Positions 9,330 to 17,848 of a stretch of DNA of 64,000 nt are shown in pieces. A program made the translations under genes and the position numbers. The first letter of the stretch is position 1. Every line of letters begins with the position of its first letter. The notes beneath the pieces were generated by a model. The model was not told the origin of the DNA. It did no database searches and worked only from the letters and a program-made list of their open reading frames with translations. Origin of the DNA: Foliimonas ilicis (GTDB taxonomy: Bacteria > Pseudomonadota > Alphaproteobacteria > Rhizobiales > Rhizobiaceae); NCBI RefSeq assembly GCF_039939195.1, contig NZ_JBDUUH010000006.1:248001-312000 (forward strand). Direction: 5' to 3'.

Positions 9330-10514
9330 TCAGCCAGCAGCGGCACCGAGCTTTGATCCGCCATAATTGCCAACGGAAAATTCATTGGCGACGGCGTCGC
9401 GCAGCCCGTGACGGCCAGCGGTGATGCCCAGTTCGGGGAAGAGAAGCTCGGCGACGCGGTAAGCTTCCTCTAGATGCGGATAACCGGAGCCGATGATCGT
9501 ATCGATGCCGAGCGCCTGATATTCGCGCAGGCGTTCGGCGATCTGTTTAGGCGTGCCGACCAGCGCTGTGCCAACGCCTGTTCGCACCAGCCCCACGCCC
9601 GCCCATAGGTTCGGGGCAACGACGAGCTTGTCGCGACGTCCGCCATGCAACTCGGCTTGGCGTTTCTGGCCGACCGAGTCCATTTCCTGCTGAAAGCGCT
9701 TGTAGGACCGCTCGATCTGCTCGTCCGAAATATTCTCGATCAGCTTGTCGGCTGCGCGCCATGCCTCCTCTTCCGTTTCGCGAACGATGAAGTGGATGCG
9801 CATTCCAAATCGCAACTTGCGGCCGAAACGGGCAGCGCGTTCACGTACTTGCTCGAGCTTTTCGCGCACCTGATCTACCGGCTCACCCCAGGTCAGATAC
9901 ATATCGACGGTTTCGCCTGCGAGATCCTGTCCCGCGCCAGACGACCCTCCGAAGTAAAGCGGCGGGTGCGGCGTCTGTACGGGCGGGAAATCGACGCGTG
10001 CGCCCTTCAAATTATAATATTTACCTTCAAAATCGACGGTCTCGCCGGTAAGCAGACGCTTCCATATGTCGAGGAATTCGCCAGCTTGTTCATAGCGCTC
10101 GTCATGGCCGAGATAGATGCCGTCACCGGCAAGTTCGGTGGGATTTCCACCGACGACGACATTGAGAAGAAGTCGCCCGTCCGAAAGCCTGTCGAGTGCT
10201 GCTGTCTGGCGGGCGGCAAAGGTTGGCGAGGTAACGCCGGGACGCAATGCCACCAGATATTTCAGCCGCTCCGTGACCGTTGCAAGTCCGGTCGCGGTGA
10301 TCCAGGAATCCTCGCAGCTCTGGCCGGTGGGAAGCAGAACGCCCTCGAAGCCCAATTGGTCGACAGCCACCGCTATCTGCTTGAAATAACGATAATCCGG
10401 GCGCCGGGACAGATGCTCGGTGCCCAAATATGTTCCGTCTCCATGGGTCGGAATGAACCAGAAGAAATGAAGTGGATCAGAAGCGGTTTTGGGCGAAATT
10501 TTCGATATCGTCAT
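9330..10514 (-). CDS. ssuD: FMNH2-dependent alkanesulfonate monooxygenase SsuD
   Basis: The 394-residue luciferase-like monooxygenase matches SsuD closely: FFWFIPTHGDGTYLG at the N-terminus, GVLLPTGQSCEDSWITA around residues 58-75 (with the Cys of the SsuD active-site loop), ALRPGVTSPTFAARQTAALD and NVVVGGNPTELAGDG. SsuD uses FMNH2 and O2 to convert alkanesulfonates to aldehyde plus sulfite. Length is close to that of the E. coli enzyme (about 380). It lies in the leftward operon between a 2-oxoglutarate oxygenase gene and ssuA. The nitroreductase-type protein encoded at 5771-6634 is a likely flavin donor, though SsuE itself is not in the window. Confidence 0.92.
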   Translation of the reverse strand: MTISKISPKTASDPLHFFWFIPTHGDGTYLGTEHLSRRPDYRYFKQIAVAVDQLGFEGVLLPTGQSCEDSWITATGLATVTERLKYLVALRPGVTSPTFAARQTAALDRLSDGRLLLNVVVGGNPTELAGDGIYLGHDERYEQAGEFLDIWKRLLTGETVDFEGKYYNLKGARVDFPPVQTPHPPLYFGGSSGAGQDLAGETVDMYLTWGEPVDQVREKLEQVRERAARFGRKLRFGMRIHFIVRETEEEAWRAADKLIENISDEQIERSYKRFQQEMDSVGQKRQAELHGGRRDKLVVAPNLWAGVGLVRTGVGTALVGTPKQIAERLREYQALGIDTIIGSGYPHLEEAYRVAELLFPELGITAGRHGLRDAVANEFSVGNYGGSKLGAAAG

Positions 10515-10643
10515 GAATGAACTCCCGTGACGATACCGTAATTTTCTAATTTCGATAGAGAAGGTAGATTATTCCAAAAATAGCATCTTGAAGAGTTCGA
10601 TATCCCCCTTGCGGCCGTTATTCAGGCGAGGTGCACAATCTGC

Positions 10644-11663
10644 TCAACCTGTTGCGCTGCTCGTTTCCAGCAAGTCGGCATAATGCCGACGTGCTACGTC
10701 AGGATGAGACCGTAACCGGCTCTTCAGCACATTGGTGCCGACATCGCGAAACAGCGGATTATCGGGATCGCTTGCAGCCCCGCGAGACTGGCTGGCCAAT
10801 TCCTCCGGCAGATTGAGGTGAGGGATCGTCGCATCAAGTCTGGCACTGAAGAAGAACGGCACGGAGATACGGTCAGTTCCGGTCGGAGGCGTTAGCACCC
10901 GGTGCACAGTGGCTCGCAAGAATCCATCGGAGGCAAGCTCAAGCAATTCGCCGATATTGACGACGAGGGTGCCGTAGATGGGGTCAACGTCGATCCATTC
11001 TCCGTCATATTCCACCTGCAGGCCCTTATGCTCATCCTGCAAAAGCAAAGTCAGGAATCCGCCATCCTTATGCGCGCCGACACCTTGGTCGTCTTCTATG
11101 GAGTCGCGCCCGGGATAACGAACGATCTTCATGCGATGATTGGGCTGATCGGCGTATATCGGATCGAAGGCATCTTCAGCCTGATCGAGCGCAAGGGCGA
11201 AAGCTTTCAGCAACCTGATCGCGACATCCGTCACCCGTGCCTGCCAGGCCAATAATGCCGGTTTCAGCGCGGGCAGGGCGCTTGGCCATTGGTTCGGACC
11301 CTGCAGCCGGGTCCATGCGGGAATCCCGTTTTTCTGCTCGATCGCGTCACGTTCCACACCGATGTCGAGCTGCTCGCGCCAGTCGACCTTACCCTTGGTG
11401 AACTCGCCGCCAGCCCGCGTGTATCCACGAAACTGTGATGAGTAGACCATTTCTATTGCCAGCTTTTCAGCCTCGGGCAGCGCAAAAAAGTGTCGCGAGG
11501 CCGAAAGCACGTCGTGAATTTCTGAATGCGGAATGCCATGGCCGGCGAGGTAGAAAAAGCCGACATCGCGTGCAGCAGAGCGCAAGTCTGCCAGAAACAA
11601 CCGGCGCTCCGATGCACCCTGATCGAAGCGGGCCAAATCAAGTATAGGCACTATTCGGGGCAA
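10644..11663 (-). CDS. 2-oxoglutarate/Fe(II)-dependent oxygenase (isopenicillin N synthase family)
   Basis: The protein is 339 residues with an N-terminal DIOX_N domain (PRIVPILDLARF..RDVGFFYLAGHGIP) and a C-terminal jelly roll. The metal triad is visible: His198 and Asp200 in GAHKDGG and His254 in ATVHRVLTP, with Arg265 of RISVPFF for the co-substrate. The start is TTG at 11663, because AGGAGG lies 5 bases upstream and the domain begins immediately; the next in-frame ATG at 11735 adds an unrelated leader. It is not TauD-like. Inside the sulfonate operon, upstream of ssuD, it may oxidise an organosulfur substrate or ester. That is inference; the family also acts on many other substrates. Confidence 0.85.
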   Translation of the reverse strand: MPRIVPILDLARFDQGASERRLFLADLRSAARDVGFFYLAGHGIPHSEIHDVLSASRHFFALPEAEKLAIEMVYSSQFRGYTRAGGEFTKGKVDWREQLDIGVERDAIEQKNGIPAWTRLQGPNQWPSALPALKPALLAWQARVTDVAIRLLKAFALALDQAEDAFDPIYADQPNHRMKIVRYPGRDSIEDDQGVGAHKDGGFLTLLLQDEHKGLQVEYDGEWIDVDPIYGTLVVNIGELLELASDGFLRATVHRVLTPPTGTDRISVPFFFSARLDATIPHLNLPEELASQSRGAASDPDNPLFRDVGTNVLKSRLRSHPDVARRHYADLLETSSATG

Positions 11664-11746
11664 CTTTTCCTCCTGCAGGAAAGCTGCGGAGCAAGGCACC
11701 AGATCCAGATGCCTGTCGCCGCCAGATTCTCTCATGAAAATACTGG

Positions 11747-11780
11747 CACGGCTGAGTTCTTAAGCACAGAAACAGCCGTG
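11747..11780. terminator. 8-bp inverted repeat in the gap between monooxygenase and oxygenase genes
   Basis: CACGGCTG (11747-11754) and CAGCCGTG (11773-11780) are perfect arms with an 18-base spacer. It lies about 100 bases after the monooxygenase stop on the minus strand and is followed there by ATTTTC. It could weaken read-through or stabilise the upstream message; a protein-binding site is an alternative. Confidence 0.35.
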
Positions 11781-11877
11781 CGTGATGTCGGTCGGCAGGG
11801 GAATAAAGGCCTAAACGGGCGTGTATCGCGTTTAAGATATTCCGATAGCGGCGTGAAATTCGTTCTTCCAAGCCTCG

Positions 11878-13200
11878 TCAGAGGAAACGGCTCTTGGAGC
11901 GGGCTAGTCCCAGATTTTCGCGCAACGTTGAGCCTTCATATTCGCACCGGAAAATACCGCGCCGCTGCAATTCAGGAATGAGTTTGGTGACAAAATCTTC
12001 CAGCCCGACAGGAAGATACGGAAAGCTTACATTGAATCCGTCAGATCCTTCTTCAAGAAGCCACTGCTCCATCTCGTCCGCTATGCTTTCCGGCGTCCCA
12101 ATAAAAGCCAGTCCTGAATAGCCGCCCAGCCTCTGCGCAAGCTGCCTGACCGTCAGATTTTCAGCCCTTGCCAAGGCGATGACCCGTTCGCGACTGGATT
12201 TGCTGGCATTGCTTTCAGGAAGCTCAGGAAGTGGCGCGTCTGAATCTAACGACGAGACGTCATGACCGAGCGCGATGGAAAGCGAGGCAATCGCACTTTC
12301 ATAATAGACAAGACTGTCGAGTTTCGCCCGCCTGTCTTCGGCCTCTTGTTGCGTGTCGGCGACCAGCACGAGGGCTCCAGGCAGGATTTTGATGTCATCG
12401 CGGTGACGGCCCGCAGCTTCCGTTCTGGATTTCACATCTGCATAGAACGCCTTGCCAGCGGCGAGACTGTCAGGCGCCGCAAATACCACTTCTGCAGTCT
12501 CGGCCGCCAATTGCCGTCCGGGCTCTGATGCTCCCGCCTGAACGATGACCGGGCAGCCCTGTGGCGGCCTTGCAATGTTCAGCGGTCCGCGCACCGAAAG
12601 CTGGTCACCCTTATGGCCAAGCACATGCATTTTTTCGGGATCGAAATAGAGCCCGCTTTCCTGATTTCGGGTAAATGCATCGTCGTCGAAGCTGTCCCAT
12701 AGGCCCGTGACGACATCGTAGAATTCGCGCGCGCGGGCGTATCGATGCGCATGATCTACATGCTCGTCACGACCAAAATTGCGTGCCGCATCCGGATTGG
12801 AGGTCGTCACGATATTCCATCCGGCGCGACCTCCGCTGATATGATCGAGCGACGCGAAACGACGTGCGACGTGATAGGGCTCGTCGAATGTCGTGGACGC
12901 CGTCGCAACCAGTCCGATTTTCTCGGTAACGGCTGCAAGAGCGGACAGAAGCGTGAATGGCTCGAAAGACGTGACTGTGTGGCTTCGCTTCAAAGCTTCA
13001 ATCGGCATATTCAGTACGGCAAGATGATCTGCCATGAAGAAAGCGTCGAACTTCGCTGCCTCCAGCGTCTGGATCATCTTTTTCAGAAGCGGAAAGTTGA
13101 AATTGGCGTCCGCAACCGCGCCCGGATAACGCCAAGCTCCAGTGTGAAGGCTGACCGGGCGCATGAATGCGCCCAGCTTGAGTTTGCGTGGCTGCGTCAT
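11878..13200 (-). CDS. DszA/NtaA/SnaA-family FMNH2-dependent monooxygenase (copy 1)
   Basis: The 440-residue luciferase-like monooxygenase has the family landmarks: GAWRYPGA near the N-terminus, FDAFFMADHLAVL, EPFTLLSALAAVTEKIGLVA, YHVARRFASLDHISGGRAGW (flavin-site region) and the C-terminal DFVTKLIPELQRRGIFRCEY. Characterised relatives include dibenzothiophene sulfone (DszA), nitrilotriacetate (NtaA) and dimethyl sulfide (DmoA) monooxygenases, all using separately supplied FMNH2. It sits between the permease gene of one sulfonate transporter and the oxygenase/ssuD genes, so a C-S-cleaving role is likely. Its sequence differs clearly from the copies at 16475 and 22327, suggesting a different substrate. 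Confidence 0.88.
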   Translation of the reverse strand: MTQPRKLKLGAFMRPVSLHTGAWRYPGAVADANFNFPLLKKMIQTLEAAKFDAFFMADHLAVLNMPIEALKRSHTVTSFEPFTLLSALAAVTEKIGLVATASTTFDEPYHVARRFASLDHISGGRAGWNIVTTSNPDAARNFGRDEHVDHAHRYARAREFYDVVTGLWDSFDDDAFTRNQESGLYFDPEKMHVLGHKGDQLSVRGPLNIARPPQGCPVIVQAGASEPGRQLAAETAEVVFAAPDSLAAGKAFYADVKSRTEAAGRHRDDIKILPGALVLVADTQQEAEDRRAKLDSLVYYESAIASLSIALGHDVSSLDSDAPLPELPESNASKSSRERVIALARAENLTVRQLAQRLGGYSGLAFIGTPESIADEMEQWLLEEGSDGFNVSFPYLPVGLEDFVTKLIPELQRRGIFRCEYEGSTLRENLGLARSKSRFL

Positions 13201-13232
13201 ATCAAAGGGGTTCTCTTAGTTTGCCTGTTCGG

Positions 13233-14114
13233 TCAGTTTTCCCCGGACCACGGCACAAAAATCGTTTCAATGCGTCTTATCGCGAACTCGAAAACGAAAG
13301 CGGTGGCAGCGATGACAAAAATCCCGACGATCACGATATCGGTGACGAGAAACTGTGCGGCTGACTGTATCATGAAGCCTAGCCCTTGAGTGGCAGCAAT
13401 CAGTTCTGCTGCGACCAATGTGGTCCAGCCGACACCCAGCGCTATACGCAGGCCGGTCAGGATAGAGGGAAGCGCTGCTGGCAATACGACGTGATAAATC
13501 ACCTGTCCGCGAGAAGCGCCCAAGGCGCGCGCTGCGTTGATTTTTTCTTGTCCCGCGTTGCGCACGCCTGACGCCGCTGACAGGGCAATAGGCGCCAGCA
13601 TCGCTATGGCGATCACCAGAACCTTGGACAATTCACCGATGCCGAACCAGATGATAACCAGCGGCAGATAGGCCAATGGCGGTATGGGCCGCAGAAATTC
13701 CAGAAGAGGATCGAAAATCCCTCTGCCGACGGGACTTAGGCCCACAGCCAGACCTATCGGAACGCCGAGCGCCAGCGCAGCCAGCAATGCGGAAAAGACC
13801 CGCCAGAGGCTCGCTTTTAAATGCACAAGCAGCGTCGCGTCCACATAGCCCTTGTCGATCAGAACGAAGAATTTTTTCGCCACGACCAGCGGTGAAGGTA
13901 GAAAAACAGGCGACACGACCCGAAGCTCGGCAGCAAGCGCCCAAACGAGCAGCAGGACCAAGACGGTCAACAGGCTGATGCTGCGTGCGCTCAGCGAGCG
14001 CTTTCGTGCTGGACCCGACCACGGCACGGCAGATGCATCCGGCACGACCCGCTTGGCCGAATGTTCGTTTGGCAAGCCGCGCTCAAGCGACGTGGATTGT
14101 TGCGCGATGCTCAT
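13233..14114 (-). CDS. Sulfonate-type ABC transporter permease (SsuC/TauC family), second set
   Basis: The 293-residue integral membrane protein has a long polar N-terminus, then about six membrane segments (SLLTVLVLLLVWALAAEL, VLVIAIAMLAPIALSAA and others) and the coupling loop AARALGASRGQVIYHVVLPA. It overlaps the ATPase gene by 4 bases (ATGA), so the two are translationally coupled. With the ATPase (14111-14884) and binding protein (14906-15919) it forms a complete importer, distinct from the one at 6647-9291. Confidence 0.88.
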   Translation of the reverse strand: MSIAQQSTSLERGLPNEHSAKRVVPDASAVPWSGPARKRSLSARSISLLTVLVLLLVWALAAELRVVSPVFLPSPLVVAKKFFVLIDKGYVDATLLVHLKASLWRVFSALLAALALGVPIGLAVGLSPVGRGIFDPLLEFLRPIPPLAYLPLVIIWFGIGELSKVLVIAIAMLAPIALSAASGVRNAGQEKINAARALGASRGQVIYHVVLPAALPSILTGLRIALGVGWTTLVAAELIAATQGLGFMIQSAAQFLVTDIVIVGIFVIAATAFVFEFAIRRIETIFVPWSGEN

Positions 14115-14884
14115 GCCGCTTCTCCCTCGAATATCGCATCGGAAAGTTCTGCGCGTGTTGCGGCGAAGGAAGGATCAGCCTTGATGGATTTGAGCGGCTC
14201 TCCATCAGCGTAACGACGGCCGAAACCGGTTTCGATCCGGTGCGTGATGTGGCCGGGGCCTGGGGCCATGACGATGACGCTTGTCGCGAGAAGCAATGCT
14301 TCCTCGGTGCCATGCGTGACCATGAGCACACCGGCACCCGTTGTTGCCCATATGTCGAGCAACAACGTCTGCATTCTTTCTCGGGTCAGCGCGTCGAGTG
14401 CACCGAGCGGCTCGTCCATCAACAGGAAGTCAGGCGATGCGGCAAGCGCGCGGGCAAGTCCCACCCGTTGCCGCATGCCTCCGGAAAGTTCCCATATCGG
14501 CTTGCTGCCGACATCACCGAGCCGCACCTGAGAGAGCAAATCCAGCGCTCGCGCTTTTCGCTCGGCCCGCGCCACGCCGCGCATACGCAATGCGAATGCA
14601 ACATTGTCCATCGCCGAGAGCCACGGAAACAATGCATCGTTCTGAAAAACGACGGCCCGGTCAGCTCCGGGCGAGATGACCGCCCGGCCGTCGACCGCAA
14701 CCGATCCCGAAGCTGGCGTGATGAAGCCGGCGGCAACATTCAAAAGCGATGTTTTCCCGCAACCGGACCTTCCGGTAAGAACGACAAACTCGCCTGAAGA
14801 CACGGAAAGAGACACGCGATCGACCGCAACCGACGACTGGCCTTCATAGCGAACGACCACATTGTTCAGTTTCAGCGTTCCCAT
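14111..14884 (-). CDS. Sulfonate-type ABC transporter ATPase (SsuB/TauB family), second set
   Basis: This 257-residue ATPase has Walker A (LTGRSGCGKTSLLNVAAGF), Q-loop VVFQNDALFPWL, signature LSGGMRQR, Walker B FLLMDEPLGALD and the switch VTHGTEEALLLA. The ALFPW segment after the Q-loop is typical of the nitrate/taurine/sulfonate subfamily. It is encoded between its permease gene (4-base overlap) and its binding-protein gene (22-base gap). It is clearly a paralogue of the ATPase at 7470-8309, not a recent copy. Confidence 0.88.
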   Translation of the reverse strand: MGTLKLNNVVVRYEGQSSVAVDRVSLSVSSGEFVVLTGRSGCGKTSLLNVAAGFITPASGSVAVDGRAVISPGADRAVVFQNDALFPWLSAMDNVAFALRMRGVARAERKARALDLLSQVRLGDVGSKPIWELSGGMRQRVGLARALAASPDFLLMDEPLGALDALTRERMQTLLLDIWATTGAGVLMVTHGTEEALLLATSVIVMAPGPGHITHRIETGFGRRYADGEPLKSIKADPSFAATRAELSDAIFEGEAA

Positions 14885-14905
14885 CGCGCGCTCCTTGCAG
14901 ATCGA

Positions 14906-15919
14906 TCAGTTCGAGGCCGCGGCTTCGGTCGCATATTTGGAGGTCACGTAGTTTGCATAATCCGGCAACACTGCGTCGATGCGTCCTTGTTCCTTCAGGA
15001 ATTCGGAGGTAGCAGCAACTGCCTTCACGGTGCCGCCGCCGAGAAAGTCGCTTGAAGCCTGATCGGTAAGTGATGGGAAAACATAGCCTTTGAGAAGCAG
15101 CGGAACATCAGTGACATTTGCGCCCGTCAATTTTGCGATCTTTCCAGCCTGTTCTGAAGATGTGCTCCAGGAATCCGGTGCTTTCAGGAATTCGGCATAT
15201 GCAGCGCCGGTGACCTTGACGAAATCGGTGACGGCTTTTGGAGATTTTTCGGCAAATTCAGTCCGCACGATCCACGCGTCGAAAGTCGGCGCGCCCCATT
15301 CGGCGACCTTGGCGGAATCCACGATGATCTCGCCATTCGTACGGATTTGTCCCAGCGCGGGGTCCCAGACATAGGCGGCATCGATGTCGCCGCGTTCCCA
15401 TGCTGCCGCGATTTCCGGAGGGCGAAGATTGAGGATTTCGACCGTTTTCGGATCCACGCCTTCATGCTTCAGAGCGGCGAGAAGGCTGTAATGCGTGGTC
15501 GATACGAAAGGTACCGCCACTTTCTTGCCAGCCAGATCAGCGATCTTTGCAATACCCGAACCGTTGCGTGCGACGAGCGCTTCGGATTCCCCGATCAGCC
15601 CGACGACGAAAATCGTCTGGATGGGCAGCTCACGGCTGGCGGCCGCAGCAAGCGGGCTAGACCCGACATAGCCAATGTCGATTGCGCCCGAAGCGATTGC
15701 TGCGATCACATCTGCGCCGGAATCGAATTTGCGCCAGTCGATCGTTGCGCCGAGCGTTTTCTCATACAGGCCATCTGCCTGTGCGACCTTCGACGGTTCA
15801 ACGACGGTCTGATATCCGATGGTGAGCTTCAGGTCTTCTGCCAAGATGGGCAGTGTGAATGTAAGCGTTGCGAATGCGGCTAAAGCAGAAACTGCGGTTC
15901 GACGGTTGATTGCATCCAT
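14906..15919 (-). CDS. Taurine/sulfonate ABC transporter substrate-binding protein (TauA-like)
   Basis: The 337-residue periplasmic protein has a signal peptide (NRRTAVSALAAFATLTFTLP). It shows the TauA-type motifs LTIGYQTVVEPSKVAQADGL, WRKFDSGADVIAAIASGAID and GYVGSSPLAAA, and YVWDPALGQI near residue 200, a pattern shared with taurine-binding proteins. The start at 15919 is the only in-frame ATG that gives a clean signal peptide. It is the first gene of the long leftward operon that includes two transporters, a DszA-type monooxygenase, an oxygenase and SsuD. Taurine or a related sulfonate is the likely ligand. Confidence 0.82.
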   Translation of the reverse strand: MDAINRRTAVSALAAFATLTFTLPILAEDLKLTIGYQTVVEPSKVAQADGLYEKTLGATIDWRKFDSGADVIAAIASGAIDIGYVGSSPLAAAASRELPIQTIFVVGLIGESEALVARNGSGIAKIADLAGKKVAVPFVSTTHYSLLAALKHEGVDPKTVEILNLRPPEIAAAWERGDIDAAYVWDPALGQIRTNGEIIVDSAKVAEWGAPTFDAWIVRTEFAEKSPKAVTDFVKVTGAAYAEFLKAPDSWSTSSEQAGKIAKLTGANVTDVPLLLKGYVFPSLTDQASSDFLGGGTVKAVAATSEFLKEQGRIDAVLPDYANYVTSKYATEAAASN

Positions 15920-16113
15920 GAGGAGATATCCTTGGTTGGCTGAATTCCCGCTAATCATGGAGGGTTTTGTGAATCCGGGAGAGCCAGTCCATTCCAACTT
16001 CAGTGGGCCAAGAAGAAAATTCCTGCTGAACTTTAGCGGCGCACGCTATGCCGACAACGTAACTCGCGGCCATTCCTTGAGCGATGCTTAGAGATGTGAT
16101 GACGCCATCCTAC

Positions 16114-16139
16114 AAACCCCAACGACGTTAATGGGGTTT
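16114..16139. terminator. Hairpin in the divergent intergenic region
   Basis: AAACCCC (16114-16120) and GGGGTTT (16133-16139) are perfect 7-base arms around AACGACGTTAAT. It would lie in the 5' leader of either operon if transcription starts beyond it, so it could be an attenuator or simply a leftover terminator. It does not match a riboswitch that I know. Confidence 0.4.
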
Positions 16140-16197
16140 TCAAACCGGCACGGCTTATAGCGTCGCGCAAACCATCCTCTGCCCAAAGGATGCGTTT

Positions 16198-16225
16198 AAT
16201 CTACTAATTTTATAGATATTAGATT
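16198..16225. promoter_or_regulatory. AT-rich dyad, candidate LysR-type operator
   Basis: CTAAT (16204-16208) and ATTAG (16218-16222) form a perfect inverted repeat with a 9-base spacer, flanked by AATCTA and TAGATT. The overall form fits the T-N11-A style of LysR-type regulator sites. It lies in the most AT-rich part of the divergent gap. Confidence 0.4.
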
Positions 16226-16474
16226 ATTTTCTCTGTTGGCAGTGATGCTCTCTGTCTATCGTTACGCAGTCAACGAAAGATTGAGTAAATGACTGGCTAA
16301 GGCAATGTTTGGGCTAAATGCGGCGTGTTGATACGCCAATAATCACCTCTTCTGCAGCGAATACTTTCTGAAACTCATAAGATTTGTGCTGCGCGGCAAT
16401 ATCTGCTGCGCTGGCGGGTTTTTGATTGCACGGCGTGCGACTTTTTTCCCAGTCAATATCTTCAAGAAAATAAA

Positions 16475-17812
16475 ATGACATCTGACACGTCTTTGCATCT
16501 CAATGTATTCATTCCGACAACCGGGCATCACGAAGCGTCGTGGTTGCATCCGAAGTCGCAGCCCGATCGCATAACTGATATCGGCTATTATCGTGAAATC
16601 GCGCGCATTGCGGAGAGCGGACGTTTCGATAGTCTGTTTCTCGCCGATCAGCTGGCCATTGGGCGCAGCGTACGCCATATTGCGCAGGGCAAGCTGGAGC
16701 CATTAACGCTTCTCGCTGCATTGGCCGGGTCGACGGAGCGGATCGGCCTGATCGCGACGGCCACCACCACTTACAACGAGCCTTATAATCTTGCACGTCA
16801 GTTCGCCTCGCTCGATCACATTAGTGGCGGGCGCGCAGGCTGGAACATCGTTACCTCATGGTCTGCGGAGGCCGCCGGGAATTTTGGACGTTCGGAGCGT
16901 AGCCAGCATGAGAGCCGCTATCAGCGCGCAACCGAATTCATTGATGTGGTTGGTAAGCTCTGGGATAGCTGGGAAGACGATGCACGTGTCTACGATCGGT
17001 CCGCTGGAATTTATGCCGACACAGGCAAAATCCATCAAATTGATCACCATGGCGAGCATTTCGACGTGCGCGGGCCACTTGACCAGCCGCGTTCGCCGCA
17101 GGGCTATCCGCTTCTTGTTCAGGCGGGATCTTCGGAAAGCGGCCGCAATTTTGCTGCCCGCTATGCCGAAGCGATCTTCACCGCCCAACAGGAATTCGTT
17201 GATGCAAAGGTATTCTTTGACGATGTGAAGGGACGGGCACGCGCGTTCGGACGCGATCCATCGGGCATAAAGATCCTGCCGGGCCTTTCTCCGATATTGG
17301 GATCGACCGAGGCCGAAGCCCGCGCCAACGAACAGGCGCTGAACGAGCTGACGCTTCCAGCCGTCGGCCTCAAGCATCTTTCGCAACGCTTCGATGGCTT
17401 CGACTTCACCGGTTTTCCTTTGGACGAGAAAATTGCGATCGAAGCTTTTCCGGTGCCGGAGACAGTTCAGGGCGCGCAAAGCCGTGCCGGTGTGATCTTG
17501 GAAATCGTGAAACGCGAGCAGCCTACGTTGAGGCAGCTTCTACATAGGCTGGCAGGTGGACGCGGCCACAAGGTTCTGGCCGGGACGCCGAAGGCGGTGG
17601 CCGATCACATTCAGTTCTGGTTCGAAAATGGTGCGGCTGACGGCTTCAACATCATGCCCGCTATCGTGCCTTCCGGTCTGTCGGAATTCGTCGACGAGGT
17701 CGTGCCGATCCTGCGCGAGCGCGGACTGTTTCGTAAAGAATATGCCGGGAGGACGCTGCGCGATCATTTTGGCCTTCCTCGGCCACCAAGCCGCTACGCG
17801 CGCACCGCGTGA
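16475..17812 (+). CDS. DszA/NtaA/SnaA-family FMNH2-dependent monooxygenase (copy 2)
   Basis: The 445-residue luciferase-like enzyme has LNVFIPTTGHHEASWLHP at the N-terminus, FDSLFLADQLAI, EPLTLLAALAGSTERIGLIA, YNLARQFASLDHISGGRAGW, then YPLLVQAGSSESGRNFAARY and the C-terminal VPILRERGLFRKEYAGRTLR. It is the first gene of the rightward operon and is followed 36 bases later by an ABC ATPase. The family oxidises N- or S-containing xenobiotics using FMNH2 from a partner reductase. Given the neighbours, cleavage of a C-S bond in an imported thioether, sulfone or sulfonate is the best inference. Confidence 0.88.
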   Translation: MTSDTSLHLNVFIPTTGHHEASWLHPKSQPDRITDIGYYREIARIAESGRFDSLFLADQLAIGRSVRHIAQGKLEPLTLLAALAGSTERIGLIATATTTYNEPYNLARQFASLDHISGGRAGWNIVTSWSAEAAGNFGRSERSQHESRYQRATEFIDVVGKLWDSWEDDARVYDRSAGIYADTGKIHQIDHHGEHFDVRGPLDQPRSPQGYPLLVQAGSSESGRNFAARYAEAIFTAQQEFVDAKVFFDDVKGRARAFGRDPSGIKILPGLSPILGSTEAEARANEQALNELTLPAVGLKHLSQRFDGFDFTGFPLDEKIAIEAFPVPETVQGAQSRAGVILEIVKREQPTLRQLLHRLAGGRGHKVLAGTPKAVADHIQFWFENGAADGFNIMPAIVPSGLSEFVDEVVPILRERGLFRKEYAGRTLRDHFGLPRPPSRYARTA

Positions 17813-17848
17813 TGCGCCCGGCTGACGCCTAGTTTTCTGGAGATTTCA

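Larger units (their letters stand above)
15920..16474. promoter_or_regulatory. Divergent promoter region of the two organosulfur operons
   Basis: This 555-base gap separates the leftward operon starting at 15919 from the rightward operon starting at 16475. It holds a hairpin at 16114-16139 and an AT-rich core near 16195-16235 with a CTAAT-N9-ATTAG dyad. No credible gene is present. It is the natural place for control by sulfur-responsive LysR-type regulators such as CysB/Cbl-like proteins, none of which is encoded nearby. Confidence 0.6.

Noticed and set aside
16114..16139. Riboswitch (SAM-type) in the divergent sulfur-gene leader
   Set aside because: Only a single hairpin is seen; no conserved riboswitch core could be recognised.
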